Below are positions 22,523 through 34,720 of a stretch of 64,000 nt of DNA, piece by piece. The stretch is from Medicago truncatula (Eukaryota; Streptophyta; Magnoliopsida; Fabales; Fabaceae), in NCBI RefSeq assembly GCF_003473485.1, contig NC_053043.1, forward strand, positions 36,556,576 to 36,620,575, given 5' to 3'. How positions within the stretch are numbered: position 1 is the first letter of the stretch; every line of letters begins with the position of its first letter. Position numbers and translations under genes: made by a program. Under the pieces are notes generated by a model. The model was given only the letters and a program-made list of their open reading frames with translations. It ran no database searches and was not told the DNA's origin.

Positions 22523-25476
22523 GAGGTAGGAAAGGGAGAAAATATAAAATAAATCATTCGGTCATAATTCCCATATATTTTATATTCTAAATCTAAATCA
22601 AATCCATTGATCAAAAAAATAATTTTAAATCAAATTCTTGGTCAAATAAACAAAGTCTAAAATCCTATCATGTTGACCAACATTTTTTGGGTACAATATA
22701 GCTTTTTTCGATGAAATATTGACCAACATTAAATAATTAATACTAGTATATAGTTTGACCCTAAAATAATTGTAAAATACCTAAGACCTATTTAGGGTTG
22801 AATAGTTAATTGAATAATGGGTTAAATAATGTTTACCCCTCTTCGATTTGGACGAATTTTGATTTATCCCATGTAGAAGAAAAAAAGTTTGAGATTTCCC
22901 TTGTCATTTAAAGATTCTTTCATTTTAGACCCTTAGCTGACGTGGCACGCTAGTTGTGTAATTAATTTTCTTTTTAAATATTGTTGGGTACACATGGCAA
23001 TTTTGGTTAAGTTTTTTTTTTAAAATAAATTAGATAGAATGAAATGTCATTATTTTTTAAAACAAAAATAAATCATAAAAAAAGAAGAGCTGTTAAAATG
23101 AAGGAACATTGTGATTCATCATAAAAAATGTAGGCTGATTAAGAGAGCATATAATCAGTTTATAAGATTAGGAATTGACATAATATTTAGGATGAAAACA
23201 ATTGGAACCAATAAAGGAACCAATGATGTGTGAATTTACATATTATCCAAAATTATAAAAAAGAGTGTTGTTGTTATAGAGTTACCAAAAAATGATTGTT
23301 ACTCATATTTACATCAAATGAAATCAAGCAAAGAAGTAGCATCAGTGAGTGAAGATAATCTAGTCTAGGATTAGAGTTAAGGTGATCTGTTGAAAGTGCG
23401 GATCACGAACACCAAATCTTTATTTGGAAACGACATGAACGTGCATATTTTTATGTGGCTTCTCTAGATCAAAAATTAACTTATCACATACCTATAACAT
23501 ATGTTATCGGCAAAATTTGAACTATTGGCCGCCTAAGTATTTTTTGTAACTTGCTCTCTTTATCGTTATCAAGCAACACTTAAACCTTTTTTGAGCTTGT
23601 TTGTCGATGAGTGTGATTGTTTTCCGTGTTCCTTTTAGAAATGTCATTGATATCTCATTTGAGAAGTGCTAGGTATAAAAAAAAATTGCAGTGTAAATTA
23701 GAAGTTATATATATGTACATTTCTAAAACATTTACCGAAGCATTATAAAGATTTACTGTAGAAAAAAGAGCATGTATTATTTTGTTCAAGAGATTAGGAA
23801 AACAACATTACAATTAACATGATACTAATTGGAACCAATGAAGGAACCAACAATGTGCAGATTAACGTTACATAATAGTTGGGTTTATAAAAGAGATTGC
23901 AAGTTTCATAGACTAACCAAAAAGAGATTTTTGCCAATATTTACACCAGACGCAATGAAAAGAACAAATGACATCCTAAAATCAAGATAGTTTACGACTA
24001 CAGTCCAAAGCGATGCGTCAAAATAGTAGAAGTTCAAATAGTTCAACAAAAAAGATCTACTTTGGAACAACTCGAATTTGCAAGTTCTTCTGTGTCTTTT
24101 CGAGATCAAAGATGAGCTTACCACCTTCTTCAATCACTCGTTATCTGCAGAAATTGAACCACTGCCCACCCAAGTAATTTTCATAGCTTGCTCTATCGGC
24201 GGTAATGAGGTGACAATTATATTGTCTCTATGTCTGGTCATCAATGAGAGTGATTGTTTTGCGTTTTCCTTTCAGAATTGTTCATGACACCTCGTTTGGG
24301 AAATGCTAAACAGGAAAATAACTGCAATATTAGTCTAATGCATATTTACATGGATAAGATGTATGCGAATATAGTTACATATAATTTATAAAATAAAGGT
24401 AGCATAACTGATTTTAAGCTAAAGAAAATGTAGCATGACTTCTAATTTATCTTCCTATAAAGTCTAGATAAATGCATGCATGTACATTATATGTACCCTG
24501 TTGACCAATTAACATTGTTGAAACAAATGGAAATTAAGCATCACTACCACATGTGCATATATAGCTAGAACCATTTGAAATTGATGTCTTCGAACATTTG
24601 GTGCAACTCTCAAAATACAATCCAAACTGGTTAGGATTGAATTTAGTTGTTTTCCAAATAGTGATGCAGTATGTTTCCTAACACAAATTATAAACATGAA
24701 ATAAAAAATAATGCAATATGTATTTTTAATTTGTGCGTTAAAAAAGTCAAAGCATGTTTGTGCATAAAAAAGCAGACATTGACTAAGTTTATAAATTCAG
24801 CAATTGGCATAATCTGAGACAGTTTGGAAAAATCGTTGTACGAAGTACGTTGAGAAGAAGTCGAACTCTGACTTAAGTTCTAACTGAAGCTTTGACTCTG
24901 AGCTTGAGAAGTGTTAAGGTCACGAGAACAATTCAAGAAACATGGTCAAAAAACAATCAAATCGGATTGTGAAATAATAAGTTACTCTAACATTGTATTG
25001 TGAAATCATAATGCAAACTTACTAAGTCTTAAACTTCTCAACATCCGGATGATGTAGGTTGATGAGCAGCCTCGAACCTGACCAATTGTTACATATATTT
25101 GGGTTGTCATTAACTACAAAATGGAAGCAAAGAACTCAAGGTAAATAGATGGTAAATGATAAAGCTACGGAGTATTTTTCTCATAGTGTTACATCAATTA
25201 TATTCCCACTACATAAGGAAAGACATCTTTCGGGTCATTATCAAATTTATACAAAATCCTATCATCTATAGCTGACAAAATAGAAAATAATACCTTTTCT
25301 ATTTAGCAATGTTTAGTTTTTTTGAAAAAGATATGTATAGTTAGTTACAATATAAAGGTGCAATATATATATAAGATAAGTATAATTTTTTTAGGCATAT
25401 ATACCTTTTTTGAAGAAAAGACATCTACAATTTTACTTTTAATTAAAATTAAAATTTTATAAAAATTATACGCATT
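22523..25476. other. Intergenic with a diverged local duplication
   Basis: No gene is supported. Blocks around 23150-23600 and 23790-24290 are related. Shared elements include TTGGAACCAAT, AGGAACCAA, the ACCAAAAA then TATTTACA order, and GAGATCAAA or TAGATCAAA followed by TTGAAC or TTGAACCA. Minus-strand reading of 24065-24170 gives a short protein-like stretch with an internal stop, possibly an old gene fragment. 24300-25476 is AT-rich and featureless. Confidence 0.4.
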
Positions 25477-25481
25477 AGCGT
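25477..25481. repeat. Target-site duplication, left (AGCGT)
   Basis: AGCGT directly precedes the first LTR base and is repeated at 44151-44155 directly after the last. Five bases is the usual duplication made by Ty3-gypsy integrases. Confidence 0.95.
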
Positions 25482-26288
25482 TGTTATACCCTGTTTTTGG
25501 ACCTAAAAATACTGGGCCCAATTTCATTTCAAACTTTGTCAATTATCAGATTTCAACTGTACAGTTCAAATTGTCTCTGCCTCGCAGTATTTTCAATCAC
25601 AATTTTACCTATGTTTTTCTTGCATAAAACCTTTCGAAATGTCTTTACTTGTCTTGTAAGTCATTCAAAAGTGTCTCTGAATCATTGCATTGCTTTTTCT
25701 ACAGTTTATTTCAAAATTTGCAAAAAGTCATACAAAAGGGTATTTTGGTCATTTCCTGCAGTGGAACCCATTTTAGTCCTTGTGACTGTCTCTGAGTCTT
25801 TTTCAGATTGTTTTTTAACCTTTCATCAGTAAACCTTGTTAAATTCATTTCAAACTTGCATCTGAGTCAGTGTCAAGTCAATTTGAATATGTTTAGGTCA
25901 TTTTTAGCCCTAGGGGCATTTTGGTCATTTCACACAAAATTTTGGCATAGAGAGGTTACTTTGAAGTACCTCATTTAAGCCATTGGTTCGTTTTAGTCCG
26001 TTTTGTCAATTTTATTTTTGTTTCGCTTTACGTTTTGTCAGGTTACCAATTTTATTTCAATTTTATTTTTATTTTTGCATTTTGGTCCTCAAAGGGGTCC
26101 AAAATTGCTTTTCAGTCCAGAACCTTTTATTTTTTTACATTTCAGTCCTTTTGGGTTAATTGCAGTTTAGTCCTTAAAGTTTTTGTTTTTGCAGAAAAGT
26201 CCAAAATTCATTTCAGGTCCAAGGCCGTGCCATTTTCTTTCCAAGTCCAGATGTCACAATTCTATTGGCTCAAGTGTACACATGTCAG

Positions 26289-26297
26289 CTATAAATA
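26289..26297 (+). promoter_or_regulatory. LTR TATA box
   Basis: CTATAAATA lies about 810 bases into the LTR and is duplicated at 41410-41418. It would start transcription near 26320, leaving a long R-U5 leader of about 2.7 kb before the primer site. The role is inferred from motif and position. Confidence 0.6.
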
Positions 26298-27161
26298 CAT
26301 TGAGTCAGATTTCAGAAGCAATAATCACACGCCAACTCAACAAACACAATCAGATTTTCTCTCTCCATTCAGTTAGATCAGAAACAGAAAAATCATGAAG
26401 TTCATCAAGAACACAAGAACCCTAGAAATTTCCAGAACCAAAATTCATACACAAATTCATTGATTATTGCATCAAACTCTCAGAGATTCAATGGCGAATC
26501 TTCATCACTGAGTTGATCCCTCTGCAATTCAAGGTGAGAATTCTTCTCCAGAGGCGAAGAACTCCAACACCGATCACAGAGGCGTTGAAAAGGAAGAAGA
26601 AGAGGGAAAGAAGCCAGGTTTTAAACCGGCGAAGAAGATGAAGAAGCGGAATCAGTGAGAAAAGAAGAATCACCGATTTATTTTCGTTTTCAAAGCTAGA
26701 AATCAACAAGCAAAAGCCAAATCCAAGTGTTTCCGAAGATTTTCTCTATCAAAAGTTTCAACCAAAACTTCAGGTAAAACTCAGAATTTCTTTTCAAAAA
26801 CAATATCATAGTTTAACCTGCAAAATCACGTGAATAAACAGAAATTTTTTTCCAGAATCACAAAGAAAACCATAACCGTAAACACAAAACCTAGATCCAT
26901 AAGGATCCAAGTTTTGAAAGCAAGAACAAGCACCAGAGAATTAATAAACGACGAAACGATGTGGATCCTTAAAGATCTAAACGTTTTCTTTCAAAAATCA
27001 AAAAATCAGTTTCAAAACCGTACGAAGTTTTTTCAGATCTACGTCGTTTCAAGCTGTGTTTGAAAAAACCTTTGCTGGATTCGTGTTTAGGGTTAAAGGA
27101 CGAATCAAGAGATGTAAAAATCTTTGAATTCTGGAAAGTTAGGTCACCGGAGGTTTATAGG

Positions 27162-27234
27162 CTCGCCGGAGAAGATGAAGTTTCCGGCGGACCTTCAAGG
27201 TCTCCGCCGTAGCTTCATCCTCACCGGCGGTGAG
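27162..27234 (+). other. Large GC-rich stem-loop in the LTR leader
   Basis: Nested inverted segments are GCCGG/CCGGC, GATGAAG/CTTCATC and CGGCGGA/TCCGCCG, outermost to innermost. The copy in the 3' LTR is at 42283-42355. It lies downstream of the presumed transcription start, so it would be present in the genomic RNA. No function is known. Confidence 0.5.
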
Positions 27235-29032
27235 TTTAGAGAGAGGTGAGAGATGAGAGAAGAGAGAAGAGTTTAGAGAGAGAAAGGAGAGTGACAAATG
27301 ATTAAACCGGCGCGCTAGGGTTTTATATAGGGCGCTAGACCGGACCGGTTCAAGACCGGTCCAATCCCCTGCGTTGTGAGCCCTTAGATCTAGGGTTTGG
27401 GACCTTGGATCAATCCAACGGTCCCTGAGTATCCCTGTGAGATCCGTTTCCTTTGGTTTTGGGCTGGGCCTTCTTCTGTACGTTTTCGCTTTTTTGTGCT
27501 ATTTACACCGTTTTTTTTGCTATCTGAACCTGTTGCTTGCTCACTTTTTTTTACAAAAAAATCCTAAAAATCCTACTTGTTTCTTGATATGTTTTTGGTA
27601 TTTCTATGGTGTTTTGCATGTAAAAAAAAAAATTGGTAAAATGGCATGAATTGATTTCTATGTGTTTTTACATTTTTTGGTATTCTTTTGGTTATGTTTT
27701 TGTTCTTGACACTTTGATATGTGACATGGATGAATGATGCCTAATATTGTGATGAATATGCCTCTGGTCATGTGCCCTTTTTGCTGTTTTTGGATATGAT
27801 TTTGTGAATTTCTTGTTTTGCAAGCAACAAGTGTTTGTCTTAAGGAATAAAGTGCCAAATTTCTCTATGAATTTGGTGTGATACTTTGCTTGCATGTGTC
27901 TCTATTAATTTCATGTCATGGCTTGAAACAAAATCTCTTACAAAATTGCCATGATGTGATAATATGGGTCACAAGCACCTTTAGGTATCATATCAAATTT
28001 TTTAGGTTTTTACCACTTTATTACTTTCTTTTTGCCATTCTTATGCTTTCCTTTTTGTTTATTTCCTACTATTTTGTGCTTTATGATTACTAACCATTTC
28101 ATCTCATGTGACATACATTTCATAGCATTCCACTAGCTCCACCACTTTCTTTAGCTTAGCCTTTATTTTTGCAAGTTTTAATTCATTCGATGATGTAATT
28201 TGTTATCATTGGTTTGTAGCTTGGCAAAGAGGCCATAGAATGTATTTAGGCAATTTTTGTAATATGGACTATGGACACTATGACGCACCGGCACGCACAC
28301 ACCCACCCTAGATGTATGCCTAGGATTCTGTGTGTAGATGTATGGCTAGGATTGCATGGTTAGATGAATGCTTAGGTTTAAACACTTAGAGAAAATCTAA
28401 TTTTTTTTTTTCCAAAAAATGCAAACAAATTCACTTCAAATATTTTTCATAAAAAATGGAGTCAAAACTCCAACAATTTTTCCCTTTTATTTTCTTAATC
28501 AAATTCTCAAATAAACCTAATCATTAAGACTTTTTGCAAAATCACTAAACAAACCCTCACTTTTTCATACTCTAATGCTCATGAAGCCTCTCAATCCCTT
28601 TCTTCAAAATCATTTTCAAAATTTAAAATCAAACAATTAAAAACAAAAAAAAACAACAAGTCTTTTTAGCAAGAACTACGCCGGTTTTGATCCCGTAAAA
28701 CGGTACGTAGGCAAGGGACTTTAACCCCTCCAAGCCGAAATAAAATCAAATTCTACTTCTTCTCACCCCCATTCTTCACTAATCGCACCTTCATTTTTTT
28801 TACAAATAGTCTCTAAAATAAAGCGTAGAAATAAACTTAGGAGAACGGTTCTTATGGAATACCATAATCGCTCCGGGTGCCTAACACCTTCCCGTAGCGA
28901 AAACGACCCCCGAATTCGGAAAATCAAGGGTTTTTCTCCTTTTACCCTTCCCAAGAAAAAAGAGAGATATCAACGGTCAAAAGGTTCAAGTCCAATTAAT
29001 GGCTTGGCACCCAAAAACCATGATAACAGAAA

Positions 29033-29050
29033 TGGCGACTTCACTGGGGA
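29033..29050 (+). other. Primer-binding site
   Basis: TGGCGACTTCACTGGGGA begins four bases after the 5' LTR. TGG matches the complement of a tRNA 3' CCA. Ogre elements are known to use tRNA-Arg, and the following bases fit that class as I recall it. The exact tRNA was not verified. Confidence 0.8.
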
Positions 29051-29746
29051 AATTTTTTTAGCGGGTCGCGCCTAGTTTTTCTTAGTTTATATTTACGCTT
29101 TGTTTTATTGCTTACATATGTGAATACTTGTTTATTTTCATTTGACGTGTGGGGTGAGAATATCAAAAGTCCTATACCCGGGCTGAGTGAACTTATGTTT
29201 AGGTAGAGATATAATCGACAATTCGATCCGGGGGTTGCCTCGTGTATTGGATTATGCGATCAATCTCACATAGCTGAGGCATTTTGAAGGTGATATTGTC
29301 GGCGTGTGTTGTCATGCTTAGGCACTTCACTTTCAATTGTTCGACGAAGCTGTGAACCGTAGTTACCAAACCCATCCTAGCCTTTTTAGGACGTAGTGCG
29401 GTGGCTAAATTGAGTGTTGTCTCAAACTTTAGTCGTCACGCGATACTACACTCAAACTAGACCTTCTCATAAATAATCATGGAACGGGTGTCGTCCTGTA
29501 CTACCATGATATATGTGAGAGAGGTTGCAGTTTGGGAACTGTGTTAGAACCTTGGTTACTACTATCCAAAGCCTTAGTTCACCGGACGCCGTGTCCATCC
29601 GTGGCCCTGTTACTTTGAATCTCAACCCACCTTGTTCTTTGTAACTAAACAACCCAATCATGCATACATGCATTCATGCATAAACATTTTTCATGCATTT
29701 ATCGAAGGGCTTAAACAAATGGAAATTTTTGTAAATAATCACAGGT
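29051..29746 (+). other. Retrotransposon 5' untranslated region
   Basis: About 700 bases between the primer site and ORF1 with no convincing coding frame on the sense strand. Probably leader and packaging sequence, by position only. Confidence 0.5.
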
Positions 29747-31177
29747 ATGAAGAAGACTAAGTGCTACAAGTTCAAGGAAGTGGATTTGGTCAGTTTAAGA
29801 GAGTTGGCACTCAAGGTCAAGAGTCAAACAGGGTTCCGACTCCGGTATGGGGGATTGCTTACTTTGCTCCGAACCGATGTGGAAGAGAAGCTAGTGCACA
29901 CCCTAGTGCAATTCTATGATCCGAGCTTCCGTTGCTTCACTTTCCCGGACTTCCAGTTGGTTCCTACTCTCGAGGCTTACTCCAATCTAGTGGGTTTACC
30001 TATAGCCGAGAAGACGCCTTTCACCGGTCCCGGGACTTCTCTTACTCCTCTGGTTATTGCTAAGGATCTCTACCTCAAGACTTCCGACGTCTCCAACCAT
30101 CTTATTACCAAGTCTCACATCCGGGGGTTCACTTCAAAGTATCTTCTTGATCAGGCTAATCTCAGTACTACTTGTCAGGATACACTCGAGGCTATTCTTG
30201 CTTTGCTTATCTACGGGCTCATTCTCTTTCCGAACCTCGACAACTTCGTGGACATGAATGCTATTGAGATCTTCCATTCTAAGAACCCGGTTCCTACTTT
30301 GCTAGCGGATACCTACCACGCCATTCATGACAGGACTCTCAAGGGCCGTGGGTATATTCTTTGCTGCATATCTCTTTTGTATAGGTGGTTTATTTCGCAC
30401 CTTCCGAGTTCCTTCCATGACAACTCGGAGAACTGGTCCTACTCGCAGCGGATTATGGCCCTCACTCCTAATGAGGTCGTCTGGCTCACTCCTGCCGCTC
30501 AGGTGAAGGAAATCATTATGGGTTGTGGAGACTTTCTCAATGTACCTCTTCTTGGTACCCGTGGAGGAATCAACTACAACCCCGAGCTTGCTATGAGACA
30601 GTTTGGTTTCCCTATGAAGTCGAAGCCCATCAATCTTGCTACATCTCCAGAGTTCTTCTTCTACACGAATGCTCCTACCGGACAAAGGAAAGCTTTCATG
30701 GATGCTTGGTCCAAGGTTCGAAGGAAGAGTGTGAAGCATCTAGGTGTGAGATCCGGTGTTGCTCATGAGGCCTATACTCAGTGGGTGATAGATCGAGCTG
30801 AGGAGATTGGTATGCCTTATCCAGCTATGAGATACGTGTCTTCATCTGCTCCATCTATGCCTCTACCTCTACTCCCCACGACTCAGGATATGTATCAGGA
30901 GCATCTAGCTATGGAGAGTCGTGAGAAGCAAGTGTGGAAAGCTCGGTACAATCAAGCTGAGAATCTAATCATAACTTTGGATGGTAGAGATGAGCAGAAG
31001 ACTCATGAGAACCTGATGTTGAAGAAGGAACTAGCTAAGGTCCGGAGGGAATTGGAAGAGAAAGACGAGCTGCTTATGAGGGATTCCAAGAGAGCCAGAG
31101 GACGACGAGACTTCTTTGCCAGATACTGTGATTCAGATTCCGAGTCCGATGATGCTCCGACTACTTCCTATGCTTGA
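29747..31177 (+). CDS. Ogre-type ORF1 protein, 476 residues
   Basis: An intact ATG-initiated frame upstream of gag, the place where Ogre elements carry an extra ORF of unknown function. Residues 1-360 resemble a plant domain family seen in many legume repeat-derived proteins (I believe annotated as DUF7745); notable motifs are FTFPDFQLVPTLEAY and GLPIAEKTPF. Residues about 385-450 are rich in heptad-like charged and hydrophobic residues, predicting a coiled coil. The tail is basic, then acidic and serine-rich (CDSDSESDD). There are no nuclease or polymerase motifs. It is the only protein frame ahead of the frame-broken gag that is open throughout. The function is not established. Confidence 0.85.
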   Translation: MKKTKCYKFKEVDLVSLRELALKVKSQTGFRLRYGGLLTLLRTDVEEKLVHTLVQFYDPSFRCFTFPDFQLVPTLEAYSNLVGLPIAEKTPFTGPGTSLTPLVIAKDLYLKTSDVSNHLITKSHIRGFTSKYLLDQANLSTTCQDTLEAILALLIYGLILFPNLDNFVDMNAIEIFHSKNPVPTLLADTYHAIHDRTLKGRGYILCCISLLYRWFISHLPSSFHDNSENWSYSQRIMALTPNEVVWLTPAAQVKEIIMGCGDFLNVPLLGTRGGINYNPELAMRQFGFPMKSKPINLATSPEFFFYTNAPTGQRKAFMDAWSKVRRKSVKHLGVRSGVAHEAYTQWVIDRAEEIGMPYPAMRYVSSSAPSMPLPLLPTTQDMYQEHLAMESREKQVWKARYNQAENLIITLDGRDEQKTHENLMLKKELAKVRRELEEKDELLMRDSKRARGRRDFFARYCDSDSESDDAPTTSYA

Positions 31178-31400
31178 GGGCTTCATTTGTTTATCTTGTT
31201 GAAATTTCAAAGTCTTCCTTTTGAAAATACTATGTAGTTTTGATTATTTGCAAGGTTTCTAATTTGTTTAAAAATCCTTCGACGAAAAAGGAAGTCTTTT
31301 GCATTTACATTTGCATATCATGCATCATATGCATCATGCATTGGTCACAAAGGCTTCCAAGTGCTCACTATCTCCTGGTTCCTCTGCCGCAGTGTGAAAA

Positions 31401-34400
31401 GTGGCTCGTGCTCAGAAGGTCTACGAACCTGATAGAATTGATCGAACCAGAGAATACAGAAGAAAGAAAAAGGCTATGGAGGAAGAGAACGCTCAGCTCC
31501 GTACCGAGTTAGCCACTCTAAGGGAGGAATTGGCTAAAGCTAATGATGTCATGACTGCTCTGCTAGCCGCTCAAGAACAGTCAGCTACAGCTACCCCTAC
31601 AGCCACAGCTGCACCGGTGACTACAAGCGTGCTCCCAACCACATCTGCAGACGCTCGATTTGCTATGCCAGTTGGGTTTCCGTATGGGCTTCCACCGTTC
31701 TTCACTCCCAGTACTGCAGCGGGCGCTTCGGGTACTGCTAACAATGTTCTGATCCCCGCAACAAATGCTGTCTCCATCAATGCTACTTTGCCACAAACAA
31801 CGGCAGCTGTCACCGAGCCTCTTGTGCATACCATGCCTCAAAGTGTTAACATCAACACACAGCACGGAAGCATCCCCGTAACCAAAACCATGGAAGAGAT
31901 GATGGAGGAACTTGCTAAAGAACTCCGTCATGAGATCAAAGTCAATCGAGGGAATGCGGACTCTTTCAAAACTCAAGATCTTTGCTTGGTGTCAAAAGTG
32001 GATGTTCCTAAAAAGTTCAAAATCCCGGATTTCGACCGGTACAACGGGCTAACTTGTCCTCAAAACCTAATCATCAAATACGTCCGAAAGATGGGCAATT
32101 ACAAAGACAATGATTCCCTTATGATCCACTGCTTTCAGGATAGTCTGATGGAAGATGCCGCAGAGTGGTATACTAGTTTGAGCAAGAATGACATCCATAC
32201 CTTTGATGAATTAGCCGCTGCTTTCAAGAGCCACTACGGGTTTAACACTCGATTGAAGCCAAATAGGGAGTTTCTCAGGTCCCTATCTCAGAAGAAGGAG
32301 GAAAGTTTCCGTGAATATGCGCAAAGGTGGAGAGGGGCAGCTGCCCGTATCACTCCTGCTTTAGATGAAGAAGAAATGACCCAGACATTCTTAAAGACCT
32401 TGAAGAAGGATTACGTTGAGAGAATGATCATAGCTGCCCCGAATAACTTTTCGGAGATGGTCACCATGGGAACCCGTCTGGAGGAAGCCGTCAGGGATGG
32501 AATCATTGTGTTCGAGAAAGCTGAATCCTCTGTGAATGCATCGAAGAGGTATGGTAATGGACACCACAAGAAGAAAGAAACGGAAGTGGGGATGGTGTCA
32601 GCTGGAACTAATCCATCCTAGGCTACTGTTGCTCCTATCAATGCTGCTCAGTTTCCCCCGTCCTACCCTTATGCACCGTACTCTCAGCATCCGTTCTTCC
32701 CACCGTTTTATCATCAGTACCCTTTGCCACCGGGCCAACCTCAGGTCCCTGTCAATGCCATCGCTCAACAGGTGCAACATCAACCGCCAGTTCAACAGCA
32801 GCAGCAGCAATATGCTAGACCAACTTTTCCTCCTATACCAATGTTGTATGCAGAGCTTCTTCCAACTTTACTCCAGAGAGGACACTGCACGACTAGGCAG
32901 GGCAAGCCTCCACCGGACCCTTTACCTCCAAGGTTCCGCTCTGATCTTAAGTGTGACTTCCACCAAGGCGCTTTAGGGCATGATGTTGAGGGGTGCTATG
33001 CTCTAAAGTACATCGTCAAGAAGCTTATAGATCAAGGGAAGTTAACTTTTGAGAACAATGTGCCACATGTCCTCGATAATCCGCTCCCAAATCATGCTGC
33101 CGTGAATATGATTGAGATATGTAAAGAGGTTCCCATGCTGGATGTCCGCAATGTTGCAACTCCTCTGGTGCCACTCCATATCAAGTTGTGCCAAGCTTTA
33201 TTGTTTGAACATGATCATGCTGAATGCCAAGAATGTTCCCGCAATCCTTTGGGCTACCATGTCGTCCAAAACGATGTCCAGAGCTTGATGGACGGCAATT
33301 ACCTTACTGTCAGTGATGTTTGCGTAATTGTGCCGGTCTTTCACGATCCACCTGTTAAGAGGGTGCCTTTGAGGGAGAGCGTTGAGCCGTTGGTGATAAG
33401 GTTGCCAGGACCAATTCCTTATGTTTCGGACAAGGCTGTTCCATACAAATACAATGCTACTATGATAGAAAATGGAGTGGAGGTGCCTCTAGCCTCCTTT
33501 GCCACAGTAAGCAATATTGCCGAAGGGACTTCTGCAGCGCTAAGAAGCGGGAAGGTCCGTCCGCCGTTATTTCAGAAGAAGGTAGCTACGCCAACCACTC
33601 CACCAGTTGAAGAAGCAACTCCAACCGTTGTTTCGCCCATTGCTACAGATGTGAACCAGCCAGGCAAATCTATAGAGGATTCGAATTTAGATGAGATTCT
33701 GAGGATAATAAAGAGGAGCGATTACAAGATCGTTGATCAATTGCTGCAAACTCCTTCAAAGATATCTGTCTTGTCGTTACTCTTGAGCTCTGAGGCTCAC
33801 AGGAATACCTTGTTGAAAGTGCTGGAGCAGGCTTATGTTGATCACGAAGTCACGGTAGATCGTTTCAGTGGCATAGTGGGAAATATTACTGCTTGTAACA
33901 ACCTCGGGTTTAGTGAAGAAGAGTTGCCGAAAGTGGGAAAGAGTCACAATCTGGCTTTGCACATCTCGGTGAATTGCAAATCAGACATGATATCAAATGT
34001 GTTGGTGGATACCGGTTCCTCCCTCAATGTAATGCCCAAGTCAACTCTAGATCAGTTGAGCTACCGAGGGATCCCTTTGAGGAGGAGTACTTTCTTGGTC
34101 AAGGCTTTTGACGGATCTCGAAAGAATGTGCTGGGGGAGATAGACTTACCGATAACCATTGGCCCTGAGAATTTCTTGATTACCTTCCAAGTGATGGACA
34201 TTAATGCATCCTACAGTTGTCTGCTGGGAAGACCGTGGATACACGATGCGGGTGCGGTAACCTCCACCTTACATCAGAAGTTGAAGTTCATAAGAAGTGG
34301 AAAGCTTGTTACCATTCATGGAGAGGAAGCATATTTGGTTAGCCAGCTATCATCTTTCTCTTGCATAGAGGCGGGGTCGGCAGAGGGGACCGCTTTTCAA

Positions 34401-34720
34401 GGATTAACTGTCGAAGGTACGGAGCCCAAGAGGGATGGAACTGCCATGGCTTCTTTGAAGGATGCACAGAGAGCCGTCCAAGAGGGTCAAGCTGCCGGCT
34501 GGGGCAAGTTAATACAGCTTCGTGAGAACAAGCATAAGGAAGGTCTTGGCTTCTCCCTAACTTCATGAGTTTCCACCGGGGCATTCTGTAGTGCTGGGTT
34601 TGTCAACGCAATCACAGAAGAAGCAACTGGATTTGGGCCGAGGCCTGTATTTGTTACACCAGGAGGCATTGCGAGAGATTGGGATGCCATTGACATTCCC
34701 TCAATCATGCATGTTTCTGA
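31401..34720 (+). pseudogene. gag-protease frame with two in-frame stop codons
   Basis: One continuous reading frame is interrupted by TAG (32619-32621) and TGA (34566-34568). The natural start position reads GTG at 31401, three codons after a stop; the first in-frame ATG is about 25 codons later. In order: an N-terminal coiled-coil-like segment, a gag capsid domain (about 31990-32460, including AAEWYTSLSKND and FREYAQRWR), and a Pro/Gln-rich linker. A knuckle-like Cys-X2-His-X5-His-X4-Cys motif (about 32951-32998) and an aspartic protease with the LVDTGSS active site (near 34010) follow. After the TGA the frame stays open with conserved-looking protein sequence to the intron donor at 34721. 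Frame is preserved across both stops, so these are point changes, not frameshifts. Gag would be truncated unless the stops are read through. Confidence 0.85.

Larger units (their letters stand above)
25482..29028 (+). repeat. 5' LTR (3547 bp)
   Basis: Begins TGTTATACCCTG, ends CCATGATAACA, and has a near-identical partner at 40603-44150. It contains a TATA box near 26289 and a strong foldback at 27162-27234. A short tandem array of TAGATGTATG-type units lies at 28310-28375. The conserved block GGGTGCCTAACACCTTCCCG lies near 28877. The many short open frames inside are repeated in the other LTR and carry no recognised domain, so they are not annotated as genes. Confidence 0.97.

Noticed and set aside
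25497..28093. Several small open frames in the 5' LTR, repeated at 40618-43214 in the 3' LTR
   Set aside because: Their duplication reflects LTR identity; composition is low-complexity with no recognised domain.
30302..30739. 145-codon minus-strand frame inside ORF1, and similar antisense frames in gag and pol
   Set aside because: Shadow of the sense coding sequence; no domain and no start or promoter context.
34566..34568. Frameshift between protease and the intron
   Set aside because: The same frame continues after the TGA with conserved-looking sequence up to the splice donor, so it is a point stop, not a frameshift.
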